From Saccopteryx bilineata (Eukaryota > Chordata > Mammalia > Chiroptera > Emballonuridae), in NCBI RefSeq assembly GCF_036850765.1, contig NC_089490.1:126508522-126572521 (forward strand): a DNA stretch of 64,000 nucleotides, written 5' to 3'. Both the position numbers and the translations under genes were made by a program. The notes under the pieces are model-generated. The model saw only the letters and a program-made list of their open reading frames with translations. It ran no database searches and was not told the DNA's origin. The first letter of the stretch is position 1. Each line of letters starts with the position of its first letter. This document shows, piece after piece, positions 1 to 12,143 of the stretch.

Positions 1-488
1 TTCCTGTGAGCTTCCTGGTGACCTCCCGGTTTTGCTTCCTATTCCTGTGAGTGGCATTCCAGCCACACATCAGTCTGGCAGGGCTGATTTCCACCCACAG
101 CTATTTCCAACCAGCAGGCTTCCCCTCTGAAACGCCTGCTCCTGGCCTTTGCTGATGGCCTCAGAAGTCTGATGGCATCCACACATGGGTCTCCCTGCTA
201 AGGTTCGAAATGTTAGCAATTATAATCTCTTCCCTTTGGTCTAGCCCTGGAAGTCATACTGCTTCTGGAAGTTATTATCAATAAGACACTTTATTGTTTT
301 CTTTTAGTCTTTTATTTCTTCAATTCTTAGTTGGCAATTCTTTATATTAAATGATTTGTTAAAAAAGCTTGTCTTCTCTGTCTCCTGATGAAAACCTGAT
401 TAGTGCACTAAACAAATCTTTCTTTTTATTTTTTAAAGTACATACTACTTATGTATTCAGACTAGATAGTCATGGGTATGGATTTTTT

Positions 489-680
489 TTTTATTATTCA
501 TTTTTAGAGAGGAGAGAGAGAGGGAGAGACAGAGAGGGAGAGAGAGACAGAGAGAAGGGGGGAGGAGCTGGAAGCATCAACTCCCATATGTGCCTTGATC
601 AGGCAAGCCCAGGGTTTCGAACCGGCGACCTCAGCATTTCCAGGTCGACGCTTTATCCACTGCGCCATCACAGGTCAGGC
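489..680 (-). mobile_element. VES/Rhin SINE, short form
   Basis: Minus-strand copy with the head read as 'cctgacctgtgatggcgcag' on the minus strand. Target duplication gggtatggatttttt at 474-488 and 681-695. Confidence 0.9.
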
Positions 681-2264
681 GGGTATGGATTTTTTATAAG
701 CTAATACAACCTTGAAAAGTTATAGCAGAACAAGTCATGTATTGGAAGAATTTATGTAAAAAATAAAGTTATTTTTCTGTTTAGAATATCTGCATAAATT
801 ATTTCCTGGACCACCATCACATTAATGTAGAAATATAAGTTATTGTGAAAAAAAAAGTACATTAAAAAAAAAAAACAGAGGCAGCCCCTTGGGTAGTTTG
901 CTTTCTATATTATAAATCCTCAGAAAAAAACTCCATCTGATCCACCTGTGTAATGCTGATTTTGTTTATATTATTACCTGAAATATTTCTGTGAAGTGGT
1001 ACATTTTCAATAGTTATGCAAAGCTGACAGAAATAGTTAGTTCATCTGCAAATAAGTTTATTCACTCAAGACTGAGGTTCAAAAAACCATAACACACTTT
1101 ATTATTACTTATTTATAAGTGCAACACTTGAAAAACGATTGCTGTTTATTATGTAATACTAGTATTACATAAATACTAAATTTTAAGTGAAAAAAGTCAA
1201 CAGCTGCCAGTTATATACTTGGTAGACCTACTACAACAGTTGATATCATTAAAAGTATCTTTCTAGAAGGTACTTGTTCTGCAACATTGTGAGTACCCCA
1301 GTTATTAACTGTAACTTGTTCAGATTCTGTGTGGGCAATGAGAGTTCCATGTGAAGTCTACCCAAAGCCTGAGCCAGGATTCTTTGGTTAAAGTACGTAA
1401 GTTCATAGCATCAATTTAGCCTTTGCAAACATTTCCCTTTAAAACAAATATTTGTGGTAAAAGATTAGATCTTTGCAAAAAGATGTGGAGGGGGCAGTAG
1501 AAGGATAAAGGAAAAGCCTCACAGAGCTCCGGCCCCCGTAGTGATGGATCATACACCATCTCTTCATGATGCAAACAAGAAAAGAAAAGAAAGAAAAAGA
1601 AGAAGAAACAGACTCAGGGCAGGGGATGACTAGTCCCTTTTTATTATTCTATAAAGATGCAGCAGCAAGTCACATTCACTGATAACAAGCCATCCCTCCA
1701 TCACCACCAACTAATTAAACTAACTCTGAATTCACTCATTAACAAAGTTATTATAATAGCTAATTTCAATTTAAGACCTAGAGGCTAGCCTAGCCATTTG
1801 ATAGCGGGTGCTATTTATAAAATTACATTATCCACTATATTGTTTTGACTACCATAAAATACTCTATGGTAGCCACAGAATATTTTATGTTTTTTTAAAA
1901 AAAATGTATTTTCTATTAAAGTTTTACCAAGAAACAACAACAGGAGAATCAACTATGATTGTATGTATTGTTTAGGTTTGAATATACAGGATGATATATG
2001 TCTGTATCATCACAAGGATGAATAGAAATATACATATATCACAAAAGTACAACATAAACAGAGATGTTCTAATGCTGTCTCTATGATTCAGAATATTAGA
2101 TAGGAAATAGCTAGCAATTCTGATCTTGCATCATAGTCACCTGGGAAGCTATTTGAAACTGATAGCTTCCCAGACCTTCACTCTAGGCATAATAAAATAG
2201 GATTTCCTTGTGATAAGGGCTAGCCTGATACCAGTCCACGGAACAGCATTTGGGGACCACTAGT

Positions 2265-2450
2265 ATGGTGGGCTGAAAAGGCTTAATTTCTGTTTAGGAA
2301 CCCCTGTCCACTCCCCTCCTTGCAGTGTGACCCTGGATAGTTCATAGTATCTTTCTACCCATCAGTTTTCCCTTTGGGTAAATGGAATACCTATTGCAGA
2401 TAGTTTCAAAAATTAAACAAATGAGAAATACGTTTATATGTTAAATCTGA
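2265..2450 (+). mobile_element. MIR fragment
   Basis: 'gtgtgaccctggatagttca' and 'gttttccctttgggtaaatg' in MIR order, followed by 'ttaaacaaatgagaaa'. Confidence 0.55.
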
Positions 2451-3479
2451 CACAAAATTTAGATATTAAAATAAAACACTGTTAATACCTGGGTTTTAAT
2501 ATAACATGTTAGAAAACAGCCTGCTCATGAATATCCATTTACATTATAATCAAGACATAGGGTTATTTTGAGCAAGACTGTATGTGTCCTAAGTAGGTTT
2601 TCAAAGGATAAAAGTGTAAATAAAAAAAAAGAACCTTTGCTCAACACGGGGTGGGGGAGCCTACAACAGCATTGACTTTTGCTCCAATTCAAGACCACTT
2701 CATCCAAAACCACAAAGGAACTGTACATCAAAACCCTGTCAGTATGATAAAATCGAAACTCTTCACAACATTTTGGTGCTTTGGTTTCAAATCAGTGTCC
2801 CAAACTATTAACTGAACATCAGCTTCGCAGCCGGGCTTTCGGTTGAAGCCTTCCATCCTACTTGGGGTAAAACAAGGGCAGAAGCAGCGGGGGGTTCAAG
2901 CTCGCACCGTTGATTGTGCCATTTCCTAGTGGCTCGCTAAGCCCTAAGTATGATCATAATCCTCAACTTCTTCCCAAATTCTCCGTTTCTCAACATTTAC
3001 TATTACCTCACCTCCTCCCTCCCAGATTTCCTTTAGTGGAAGACCTCAAGAAGTCTCAGCCAAACAATACAGGGTTAATTTTTGAGAGTTCCCAGGTCCT
3101 TAAATTGATTGGCTACCATTTCATAAAGAAAGAAAATTTGCTCAATATTGAAGGGCTATGGGAACTCACACTTTAAAATTCTTTCTAATGAAATCCTTTC
3201 CCCTTCCCATCCCACCACATTATCACTCTATCAATTTCTGTATTCTCATTCATAGCTCATGGCATTAAAAAAAAATTTATACAAGAAGCCTTTAAACAGA
3301 TTCCTCCAAACAATGGCAAAATCTAGTTTTAAAAAAGAAAGTCTATTGCTAGGTGTCTGTAAGAAAATATTTTTTTCTCTAATGTGAGGTTGAGTTTTTT
3401 CTCCCTTGTTATTTATCCAGGTTACATAATGCTTCAGTTCAGCTCCTCTGTGGCACAATGATGTATATATACAATGCAA

Positions 3480-3880
3480 ACATCCTTGCTGGAATTACAA
3501 CGGCAATTTCTCAATTTATGTGCAGCTAATCAACCAATTTGCTTTCTAGCATGGAGCAATAAAAGCTTATCTCATGCAGACTCACGGATCGTTCAAAGCA
3601 ACCTAATTGAATTTCAGGGCTAAGAATACTGCACAACACGTGATGTGTCTCCAGTGGAGCATCGTGCCAGACACTGCAGGCGTTACATAATCCCCATGCT
3701 GTCGTTGGCAGAGGCCGCCTTCTTAGCCGGCTCGGTGGCTTGGCAGTCCACATCTCCTCCAATCATGCCCTGCAGCTTTAATCTGCACAAAGTGTTCACA
3801 TGGAAAGTCACATGTTTTCAGACTTGCATAGCAGCAAATGAAACAGGGACCGTTTCCCTACCAGTAGAAACAGTGCATTA
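3480..3880. promoter_or_regulatory. Candidate conserved noncoding element
   Basis: This block is more GC- and CpG-containing than the AT-rich intron around it, matches no repeat I know, and has palindromic words such as cacgtg (about 3637-3643) typical of bHLH sites. Conservation is not testable here, so a regulatory role is only a guess. Confidence 0.25.
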
Positions 3881-5984
3881 AAACCAGTCACACAGCGCAC
3901 AAGATTACACCAGGATAAAAGACATTCAGCACTGCAGCATCTAACTAAGCAAGCTAGAAAGCAAGTATCAAATATCCTACTTTTCACAGAACTCAGTGTG
4001 AAATAATAAGAAATATATATATTGGTCTCTGCCCCCACCCCCGTTACTGCTAATATTTGGTCTCTAACTCCAGTTCCTGACAAGAAACTCCTAAAACTCA
4101 TAATTATCTGAGTAACAGGAGCATCTGACAGAGAGCTCCTAAATCCCTTACAATTTCCTGAGTGACAGTAGGGCCTTTGGTTCTACCTGCGGACCCGATG
4201 CTGCCCCTAGCTAGACAGTGTCAGAATTGAATGAAATTGTAAGACCCCCAGCTGGTGCTGAAGAATTGGTGGATGGAAAAGAAACGTACACATTTAGGGC
4301 CAAAACAAAGTGAAACCAAAAAGGAAAATTGTGCATTTTGCCTCCACACTAGAACATACAATGTTATCTCTACTGTTTCTGATGAATTTTGACATATTTA
4401 AGACATTGCGTAGAGTCGAAGCAGCTGTCAAACAGGAGCTGGCTTTTCAGAACATGAGCCACCCTGTTAACTCCCAGTCTTATATTCTCGTCATTTCATT
4501 TCCAGAGATCACTTAGAATAGGCACAATTTTAAAATACTGCCTCTTAGTTATCAAGTAGTGTAATTAGAATAGAAAATATTGAAATATTATATATAGCTA
4601 GACATTTATTCTTTGCTTTTTCCTATTTTGTTGCTACTGTGCCAAATGTAAAAAAAAAAACAAAACTCTAAAATGTAATATACACTAAAAAATTAAACTC
4701 CATCCATATTTAGTTTAACATTTTTAAAAACTGTATCTATGTACAAGATCCTGACATGGTGATATATCTGCAGATTTTTTTTAAGAGGGATCAGTTTAGT
4801 CTATTACCAGGGCTATAACAGAACTGTCTATGGATGGAAATATTAAATGGAGGAAACAAATAATAAAACAAAGTACACAAACCATTTTTCCTAGCTCTAA
4901 GATGTATTATAACGCTACCAAATTAAAACATCAAAATAAATAATGTAATATTATAGTAGTTAAAAATAAGCAGTTGTATATCAATTGTATATATAAAAGT
5001 AGCATTAAACAACAGAAGTCTGAACAAAATGTAACTATATCATTGTAAGTAAATTGATTTAGAAAATAATTCTGATTTGATTCTATGTGATCTGAATAAA
5101 TACTGATAATGATGGAGAACTCAAAATATATATGGGGTAAAATGAAAGATTAATGGAGAGCTGTAGCCTGGGTTCTCAGAGTGGGGTGAATCATTTGTGA
5201 GATGGTGACACCTACTGATGAGTTGTGATATTGCAGCCCAGCTCTACAGGCTTTCTGTCCATTTATCTACCATCTTAGAGAAGAGCCAGAAAGAAGAAAT
5301 TTCAAAAGATTTTAGTGCAACACATAAGTATGGAGAGTTTTAGTGCAAAACCACGAGGAGAGTTTGGACCTGGAAGACAAGGAATGGTAAAGGAGAGATA
5401 CTCTAATGTCCTGCTGATCTTCTTCCTCCGAAAGCTTCCCGAAGTCCAGGTATAAAGAGTTTTCAGTTTGGGATTTATAACAGACATAGAAAGCCCATCC
5501 TTTTCAAGTGAAACAGACTTAGAAACACATTTCAGAGGCTCTCAGCGGGACAGCCACAATCGTCTCCTACATGACCTCTCTGCCTACAGCATTTCTCACC
5601 AATGGTCTCACTGCAAGATAAACCTTATAGAATCCTCTCTGATCAAAAACCTGTATTCAAGTTGACTAACTGCAAGACCTTCTATAAGTTGCTTTACTTC
5701 CCAAACTTATATCCCGGTACAACTGAAATAACATTTTGTATGACATAAACAGGACTACTCCCAACAAGAACAGTGCTCAGGGGGGTTTGTTCACATACCA
5801 CACCCTGAACTATTCTGCACTTACCCCCTTGTCCTCTATACTATGTACTGCTCCTGATGTTCTCTGGAACCTTCTCTCCAGAACCTAGGACTCACCCTCT
5901 CAGACTTAACAGGATTCTTCTACTGTTAATTTCTTGCTCCCTTCTTTGAACATACTTTTTGCACTTACCACTTAGACTATTTCA

Positions 5985-6182
5985 CTTTCAGCCACTGTAG
6001 CCCAGCCTCAGGCCCCAACCTCCAACCCTGGCCACCATTCCTGCTAGGCCTCCCCTGTCCCATAAGCAGCACTCACACACTGCTTCCCACGTGCCAGGCA
6101 CACTCAGCCTCCAGATCTCTGCTCATATGGCCACACAGACTGGAATTCCCTTGCTTTACCCTCTGCTTACATAAGCAGCATT
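5985..6182 (+). mobile_element. Possible L2 fragment
   Basis: C-rich stretch with 'cagatctctgctcatatggc' and 'ctggaattcccttgcttta', similar to the L2 end. Order is scrambled, so support is weak. Confidence 0.4.
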
Positions 6183-6404
6183 ATTCACTCATTTTATAAA
6201 TGTTTTCTGAGTAATCCAAGGCACTGTAATGTGCAATGCAGACACAGTAATAAATACCCAGGACAAGACTCTCACCCTCCTGGAGTTAGCAGGCCTACTT
6301 AGGAAACAAATAATGAATAAGTAAATAATTACAAAAAATGAAACTGGATGTTTGCCATTTTCTGCAATGTGCTATGAAAAAACGAATACAATGACATACT
6401 AGAG

Positions 6405-6720
6405 CAGGGGTTGGGAAACTTTTTGGCTGAGAGAGCCATGAACACCACATATTTTAAAATGTAATTCCATGAGAGCCATACAACGACCCGTGTATGTTAC
6501 GCATTATCCAATAAAAATTTGGGGTTGTCCGGGAGGACAGCAGTGATTGGCTCCAGCCACCTACAACCATGAACATGAGCAGGAAATGAATGGATTGTGA
6601 TATATGAGAATGTTTTATATTTTTAACGTTATTTTTTTTTATTAAAGATTTGTCTGCAAGCCAGATGCAGCCATCAAAAGAGCCACATCTGGTTTGCGAG
6701 CCACAGGTTCCCAATTCCTG
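6405..6720 (+). mobile_element. hAT-type MITE (316 bp)
   Basis: Ends are 'caggggttgggaaactttt' and a right end reading 'ggttcccaattcctg', forming a short imperfect terminal inverted repeat. The flanking 8 bp tactagag (6397-6404) and ttctagag (6721-6728) are the target duplication typical of hAT elements. No complete transposase frame is present. Confidence 0.85.
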
Positions 6721-7065
6721 TTCTAGAGGACAACCAGGCGCAGTTATTTTAGATAGGGCTGTCAAGAAGCATTTGAGCCAGGAGTGTAACAACTGAGCTA
6801 AGACCTAAAGGATAAAAGGAGCTAGCACACACAGAGCCAAAGGAACTGCATGCTAGGCAGAAGGAATAGCAAATGCAAAGCCTCCAAATGAAAAGAGATT
6901 ATTTTGTTTGAGGAAAAGAAAGAACACCATTGCGGCTACACTACAGCAAAATAAAGAATATAGGTTTAAAAGATGGCACAAGCTAGATCATTCAGGGTCT
7001 TATTTATATTCTGGTAAAAAATGTGAATTTTCTTTTGAAGAGAAATGGGACAACATCAAAGGGTT

Positions 7066-7339
7066 TTAACCCTTTAAGTAGTACGGATGTTCATGTACCT
7101 CCTTGTGCCTCCTGACCATCCAGAGTACGATCGTAAAAAAAAACCTTTTATTTTAAAAATGTGTAAGGCAACACTAAAAAAGGCAAATGTATGGTCTTCT
7201 TGTTTCCATAAACTGATTATCAAATAAACATGATTTTAAGTTAATAAAACTGCAACTGGAACTAATTTCATTTTTTGAAAAACAACTCACTCCCAAGAGT
7301 CAGTGAGCATGAAAAAAAACTCACTAGTCAAAGGGTTAA
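7066..7339 (-). mobile_element. piggyBac-like TTAA MITE, copy 1 (274 bp)
   Basis: TTAA lies at both ends (7066-7069, 7336-7339) with terminal motifs ccctttaagta and tagtcaaaggg. It is the same family as 57795-58076 but inverted, with small indels and substitutions. It is inserted in an old L2, whose sequence continues on both sides. Confidence 0.87.
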
Positions 7340-7633
7340 CATGAGAATGGCATTATCTGATTTATGACTTACAACTATTATTCTAGGGAAAAAATGAACT
7401 GGAGTTCACACACAAGGGAAGCAGGGAGATGAGTTAGGAGGTCATCTGGTAGTCCAGGAAGGGAAAGACCATGTCTTAGAACAGGACAATGGGCTTAGTT
7501 AGACCAGGGATGGCAGGGCAGACAAGTAGTTGGGTGTGTGCAAAAGACATTTATACAAGTAGAAGCAATGGAACTGCTGGTGCATTTGCTGTGTGGGATG
7601 AGCAATAAGGAAGAATCAAGAATCACACCTAAA

Positions 7634-7979
7634 CCTGACCAGGCGGTGGTGCAGTGGATAGAGCGTCGGACTGGGATGCAGAGGACCCAGGTTCGACAGC
7701 CCGAGGTTGCCAGCTTGAGCGCGGGCTCATCTGGTTTGAGCAAAAAGCTCACCAGCTTGGACCCAGGGTCGCTGCCTCAAGCAAGGGGTTACTCGGTCTG
7801 CTGAAGGCCCGCAGTCAAGGCACATATGAGAAAGCAATCAATGAACAACTAAGGTGTTACAATGCGCAACAAACAACTAATGATAGATGCTTCTCATCTC
7901 TCCGTTCCTGTCTGTCTATCCCCATCTATCCCTCTCTCTGACTCTGTCTCTGTAAAAAAATTTTTAAAAAAATTAAAAA
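7634..7979 (+). mobile_element. VES/Rhin SINE, long form, inside L2
   Basis: Head 'cctgaccaggcggtggtgca', with the mid section 'ctcaccagcttggaccca' and a CT-rich then A-rich tail. The target duplication aagaatcacacctaaa is exact at 7618-7633 and 7980-7995. Confidence 0.93.
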
Positions 7980-9135
7980 AAGAATCACACCTAAAGTTTT
8001 GATTGAGCAGTTTGGTGGCTGGTGATGCTACTAATTAATAAGAGAAATTTGGAGTGAGGAGGACACCAATGACTCGATCCTTGGGATCTTCAAGGGCCTG
8101 CTAAAATTGTTCCTCCTCCCTGAAATTTCCTAGGACCAAAAAGCCCATAATGACCTCTTCTTGAAAAGTTAACATAACGGTCATTTTTAGAGTCTCAAGC
8201 TTTATGAATAATGCTAGGAAATGGCTTGTAGCCATCCCAAACCTGTCAAAATGTCTTTGGTGCATGACTTAACATTCTGCCTCTTAACACCTAAATAATT
8301 AACTTAGCAGGTAACAGACGCTTAACGTTTATTATTTGCTTTTCACATGTATTCACGTGGCATGCATTCTACATTACGGCACCAGTGTCATGTGAGCCAA
8401 TAATTGATACTTCCTGGTGCCCCAGAACTTGGTATTGTACTTTGTATGAAGCAACCATTTGATACACATTTGTTGTGGATAATCAACGGTAACATTGAAG
8501 TTACTGTTAAATAGTGTTTAACGGTAACATCAAGTTCTGAAAATTCTATTACATATGCACCACCAGTCAATACGGTTCTGATAGAGCTGAACACTCAGCA
8601 TTCTGGGGAACGGAAATCAAACAACTACCTTTCCATTCGGGTACACTGGTAGACTTAGTGGGAGAGCCAGTTTCAAATACTCGTTTTAGAGAAACTTCCT
8701 TCAGTCTGCCTTGACTGAAATGTATTAAATACCTATGCTAGTGGTTCCCGGGCTCACAGGGAAAATAAAGGATTTAGCATCAGTGCAACTGCAAGCGGCG
8801 GCAGCAGCAGATAATGAGACACCAATATCAACGCATGTTATTAACGTTGGTAAGGGAGAACATTACCATCTATTGCTTCTATACTATAATGCAAGGACAC
8901 AGACAATGCAAAGTGGGGCAAATGTAGTTTTACAGTTATGGGTATGCAAAACAGAGTTGGTTCTTACATATTCTTTATTAATCAATTGTGTTTTGCCCCA
9001 CCCCTGTATTCCTCATAGAAACATGAACTGGTATGTAAAAGGCAATTAAAATTTTTACTATGGAGTGAGATAAAAATTCCTAATGGAGAAGGGTCAGTAT
9101 GGAAGTTCCTTTTCGCTCACCTCAAGTGTCCCAGG

Positions 9136-9285
9136 TGGAGGAACTCCCATTAGTGACACTCTTGACCTCTCTGCCCACCTACTCCTCTCTAAAAAAGGGG
9201 AAGTACCTGATCTGATTGATGAGTTGGAAAGAAGGAACAAGAAGATGCTCAGCAAAGCCTCTCCCGAGTTCTTCCTGACCACAAA
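9136..9285 (+). other. Exon-like open frame, unknown
   Basis: I do not recognise it. A pyrimidine-rich run then CCCAG precedes 9136, and GTAGGT follows 9285. The frame between is open (part of a longer frame 9083-9325) and encodes GGTPISDTLDLSAHLLLSKK and onward to a charged ELERRNKKML block. It is opposite in strand to ITPR2. It could be a chance frame, an old pseudogene piece, or an exon of an antisense transcript. Only the local sequence supports it. Confidence 0.3.
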
Positions 9286-10084
9286 AGTAGGTGAATTCTG
9301 CACTTCTCTCTGCCATTTCCTATAAGGTTGGTCTCTTCGGGGGAGTGTGGAGCTGTTATCAGGTCGAGGCAAAATATTAGCAAACACAGTTCTAAAGCGT
9401 GTTTTCCAGTGGCTATTCCAGTAATTGACGTTTTAATCTGGTCTGAATGACTCCTATGTCTCTCAATTGTTCCAAATCCTAGTTATTTAAGGGACCTCCT
9501 CCTCCCTGACACTAACAAATAGTTCAAATTCGAGTCATACAAAGTGTTGACTTCATTTTTGGCTACAGAGCTGAATATAACACTTAGACGTTCTAGGAAC
9601 AGTGCATCAATCCCAGAAGATAGTGTCTCTGCTATCATCCTCTCCCATCAGCTTCCTCAGTCACTCTGACAATGCCCATCCTTCTGAAACCTTAAGGGCT
9701 GTACTGGAGTATCATTTCATCACAGGTTACTGCAATCTGGCTCAAAATCACTCTACAGGTTGTAAAAGAACAACACTTTATGTACTGTATCTTTCTTAAA
9801 TTAAGGTCCATCACTCATGAAATTCAATCTCCCTCCAAATTAAAACTGCGTTTTGCCTTCTGATATTGTTGTCATTTGTACGCTCAAAAATACCATTCGA
9901 AGCAGACACAGCTTCTTGGTTAAAATTCATTGCCAATCAAACCCTCTGTATTTGTTTGAGGAAACTTGGAAGGAGGAGGAATAATTACACGCCTAACTAG
10001 TTCAGTTTCAGATTATATCTACTTACTATGCTAAGCACTGGAGACAAGCAAGATGGGTAAGACTCCTCCCATGGTCTTCCCCTT

Positions 10085-10875
10085 GACAGTCAATGTCATG
10101 TCCAGTCTTCCACTTACTTAGGCTACATTCCTTGGAGTTATTTTTGACTTGTCTTTCTATAGCTCACATTCAATATCCAGCAAAGTCTGTCTATTCAAAT
10201 TTTATTATACATACACAATCCTATGACTTCCCACCTCCCCTGCTATCAACATGATCCAAGCCAAGTTCATTTCTCATCTAGATCATTATAATCACCTCTT
10301 AAAATTTTTTTCCTGCTTTCACTCTTAAGTGTATTCTCTATATAGGAGATAGTGGCCCATGTAAATCATAAATCAGATTGCACTTACTGCTATATACAGT
10401 CCTACACTCGAAACTTTCCAATGGCCTCCTGTCTAACTCGGGGGGGAAATCAAAGGTGTTATAATGTCCTACAAAGGACCTATGTGCACTGGCCCTCCCC
10501 CACCTCTCTGATCTCTTGAACTAGTGATATCTATCACTATACCAGCTCTCGCCTAGCCATGTTGGTTTCCTGCCGTTTCTCAAATACTGGAAGCAAGCTC
10601 CCAACTCAGATCTCTAGCTAGCTACTTCCTCTGCCCTGGACATCCTCACTGCACATTCCCTTCCCTTCCTCACACAGGTTTTCATCATATCATCCAGTCA
10701 GAGAGGTATTCCCTGATAGTTACATTAAACACAAATCTGCTCCCCACCAGAATGCAAGTTCTACATAAGAATGAATCTTTTCCTTTCATTCCACTTTGTT
10801 TTCTTCCATTATTACACCTTCAGTAGCTAGTACAGCTCCTGGCATATAATAGTCTTTCAACAAAATTTTCTTATT
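10085..10875 (+). mobile_element. L2 LINE 3' region
   Basis: Degenerate L2-like sequence in consensus order: 'cactctcctgcccc'-type spacing, 'cctctgccctggacatcct', 'agagaggtattccctgata', 'cagaatgcaagttctacat' and 'agctcctggcatataatag'. Family assigned by eye. Confidence 0.7.
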
Positions 10876-11039
10876 ATAAGCTTTGGGGTTAGCTTAAGTC
10901 TACCCTCTGGATATTCTGGACAGGAATTTATTTACTTTGTAGTCACATTAATCCAGAAAACAGAAGGAGAATCAGAAAAGCATGAGAGATCTCAAAAAAT
11001 TACATGGTTCAGCTTCAACTTTAAATTAAACTTGATGGA

Positions 11040-11150
11040 TAAGGCAGATGACAACCAAGGTGTCCACGATCCCACTGCTAATAGGTGGTAGAGCAAGAAC
11101 CCCAATGTGCCAGACCAGTGTTCTCAGCCCAGTCCAAGATTACTTTAATT
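11040..11150 (-). mobile_element. Possible MIR fragment
   Basis: 'aataggtggtagagcaagaa' and 'ccagaccagtgttctcagcc' resemble the reverse MIR core. The match is short. Confidence 0.4.
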
Positions 11151-11541
11151 GCCATATTCGGTCTATGTAGTCAGATTGATTAAGTTCATTTTTAATAAAG
11201 TTGTATATGGTCAAGAATCTATAGATATTTCACTTCCTCGTTCATTCATCTGGGGTCAGAAAACCAGCTAAGATCCCAATCATTTGTTCTAAAATTTTGT
11301 AGATCTGAAGTCCTCAAAGAAAGAGTCAAGAGGCCACAGAATACTTGAAATTATCTGAGTCATTCTCTTGTGTCCATGTTTACATCACGAAAACTTCATT
11401 TCTGTGTTGCCATCATTAATAATCTTCTGATGCTATTCTGAGGATCATGCTTTTGTTCTTTTCTCTGATTGTCCAGGAGTAAATGTGGAAGGACTCTGCT
11501 ATTCTTGGACCCTCCCACAGGGGCGACGAACAAGGGGAATC

Positions 11542-11584
11542 CGCACAGCCATAATCACCGCACAGCCATAGTCACCACACAGCC
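11542..11584. repeat. 17 bp tandem repeat, about 2.5 units
   Basis: cgcacagccataatcac, then cgcacagccatagtcac, then a partial cacacagcc. Confidence 0.8.
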
Positions 11585-11933
11585 TCTCCTACTTTCCACT
11601 AGCAAGTTCAGGAAGTATGCCTGGGCTAGTATTCCCTGAGGTCAGTCTCAGCCTTAAATTCTTCCCTATCAGGTTCTTAAACGGTGTGAATACAGTCTGT
11701 GTAGAAAGCCCACAGGCATATATATAACTTTGTCAAACACACAGGATTGGAGCAAAAAGTTCAGAGGGGAAAAAAATACTTCTCCAGAACTATTTTATTT
11801 TTCTTATTAGGTGCTCTTAACGCATGTTATCTAATTTACAAATATTAAATCATTAAAAATTATATTCAGCAAAGAAGCTAAAAATTAAACTCTTTAGAGT
11901 AAATCATTTTATGATTTAATTTAAACTCATCTT

Positions 11934-12057
11934 GGCCTGACCTGTGGTGGCGCAGTGGATAGAGCGTCGACCTGGAATGTTGGGGTCGCCGGTTTGAAAC
12001 CCTGCACTTGTCTGGTCAAGGCACATATGGGAGTTGATGCTTCCTGCTCCCCCCCCC

Positions 12058-12102
<45 letters not shown>

Positions 12103-12143
12103 ACTATCTCTCCTCTCTAAAATGAATAAATAAAAAAAAAATA
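11934..12143 (+). mobile_element. VES/Rhin SINE, short form
   Basis: The head is 'cctgacctgtggtggcgcag'. The tail has a (CT)n run at 12062-12098 and an A-rich end. Target duplication taaactcatctt (11922-11933) and taaactcacctt (12144-12155). Confidence 0.92.

Larger units (their letters stand above)
6185..8060 (-). mobile_element. Old L2 LINE with three nested insertions
   Basis: L2-like sequence on the minus strand reads through phrases such as 'gagctaagacctaaaggat', 'gcaggg-agatgagttaggag' and 'ggtggctggtgatgctacta'. It is interrupted by a hAT MITE (6405-6720), a piggyBac-like MITE (7066-7339) and a VES SINE (7634-7979). Identification is by eye from the general L2 consensus. Confidence 0.7.

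Noticed and set aside
7538..7941. Overlapping plus-strand frames
   Set aside because: Lie over a VES SINE and its flanks. The tRNA-like A and B boxes belong to the SINE and are not a functional tRNA gene.
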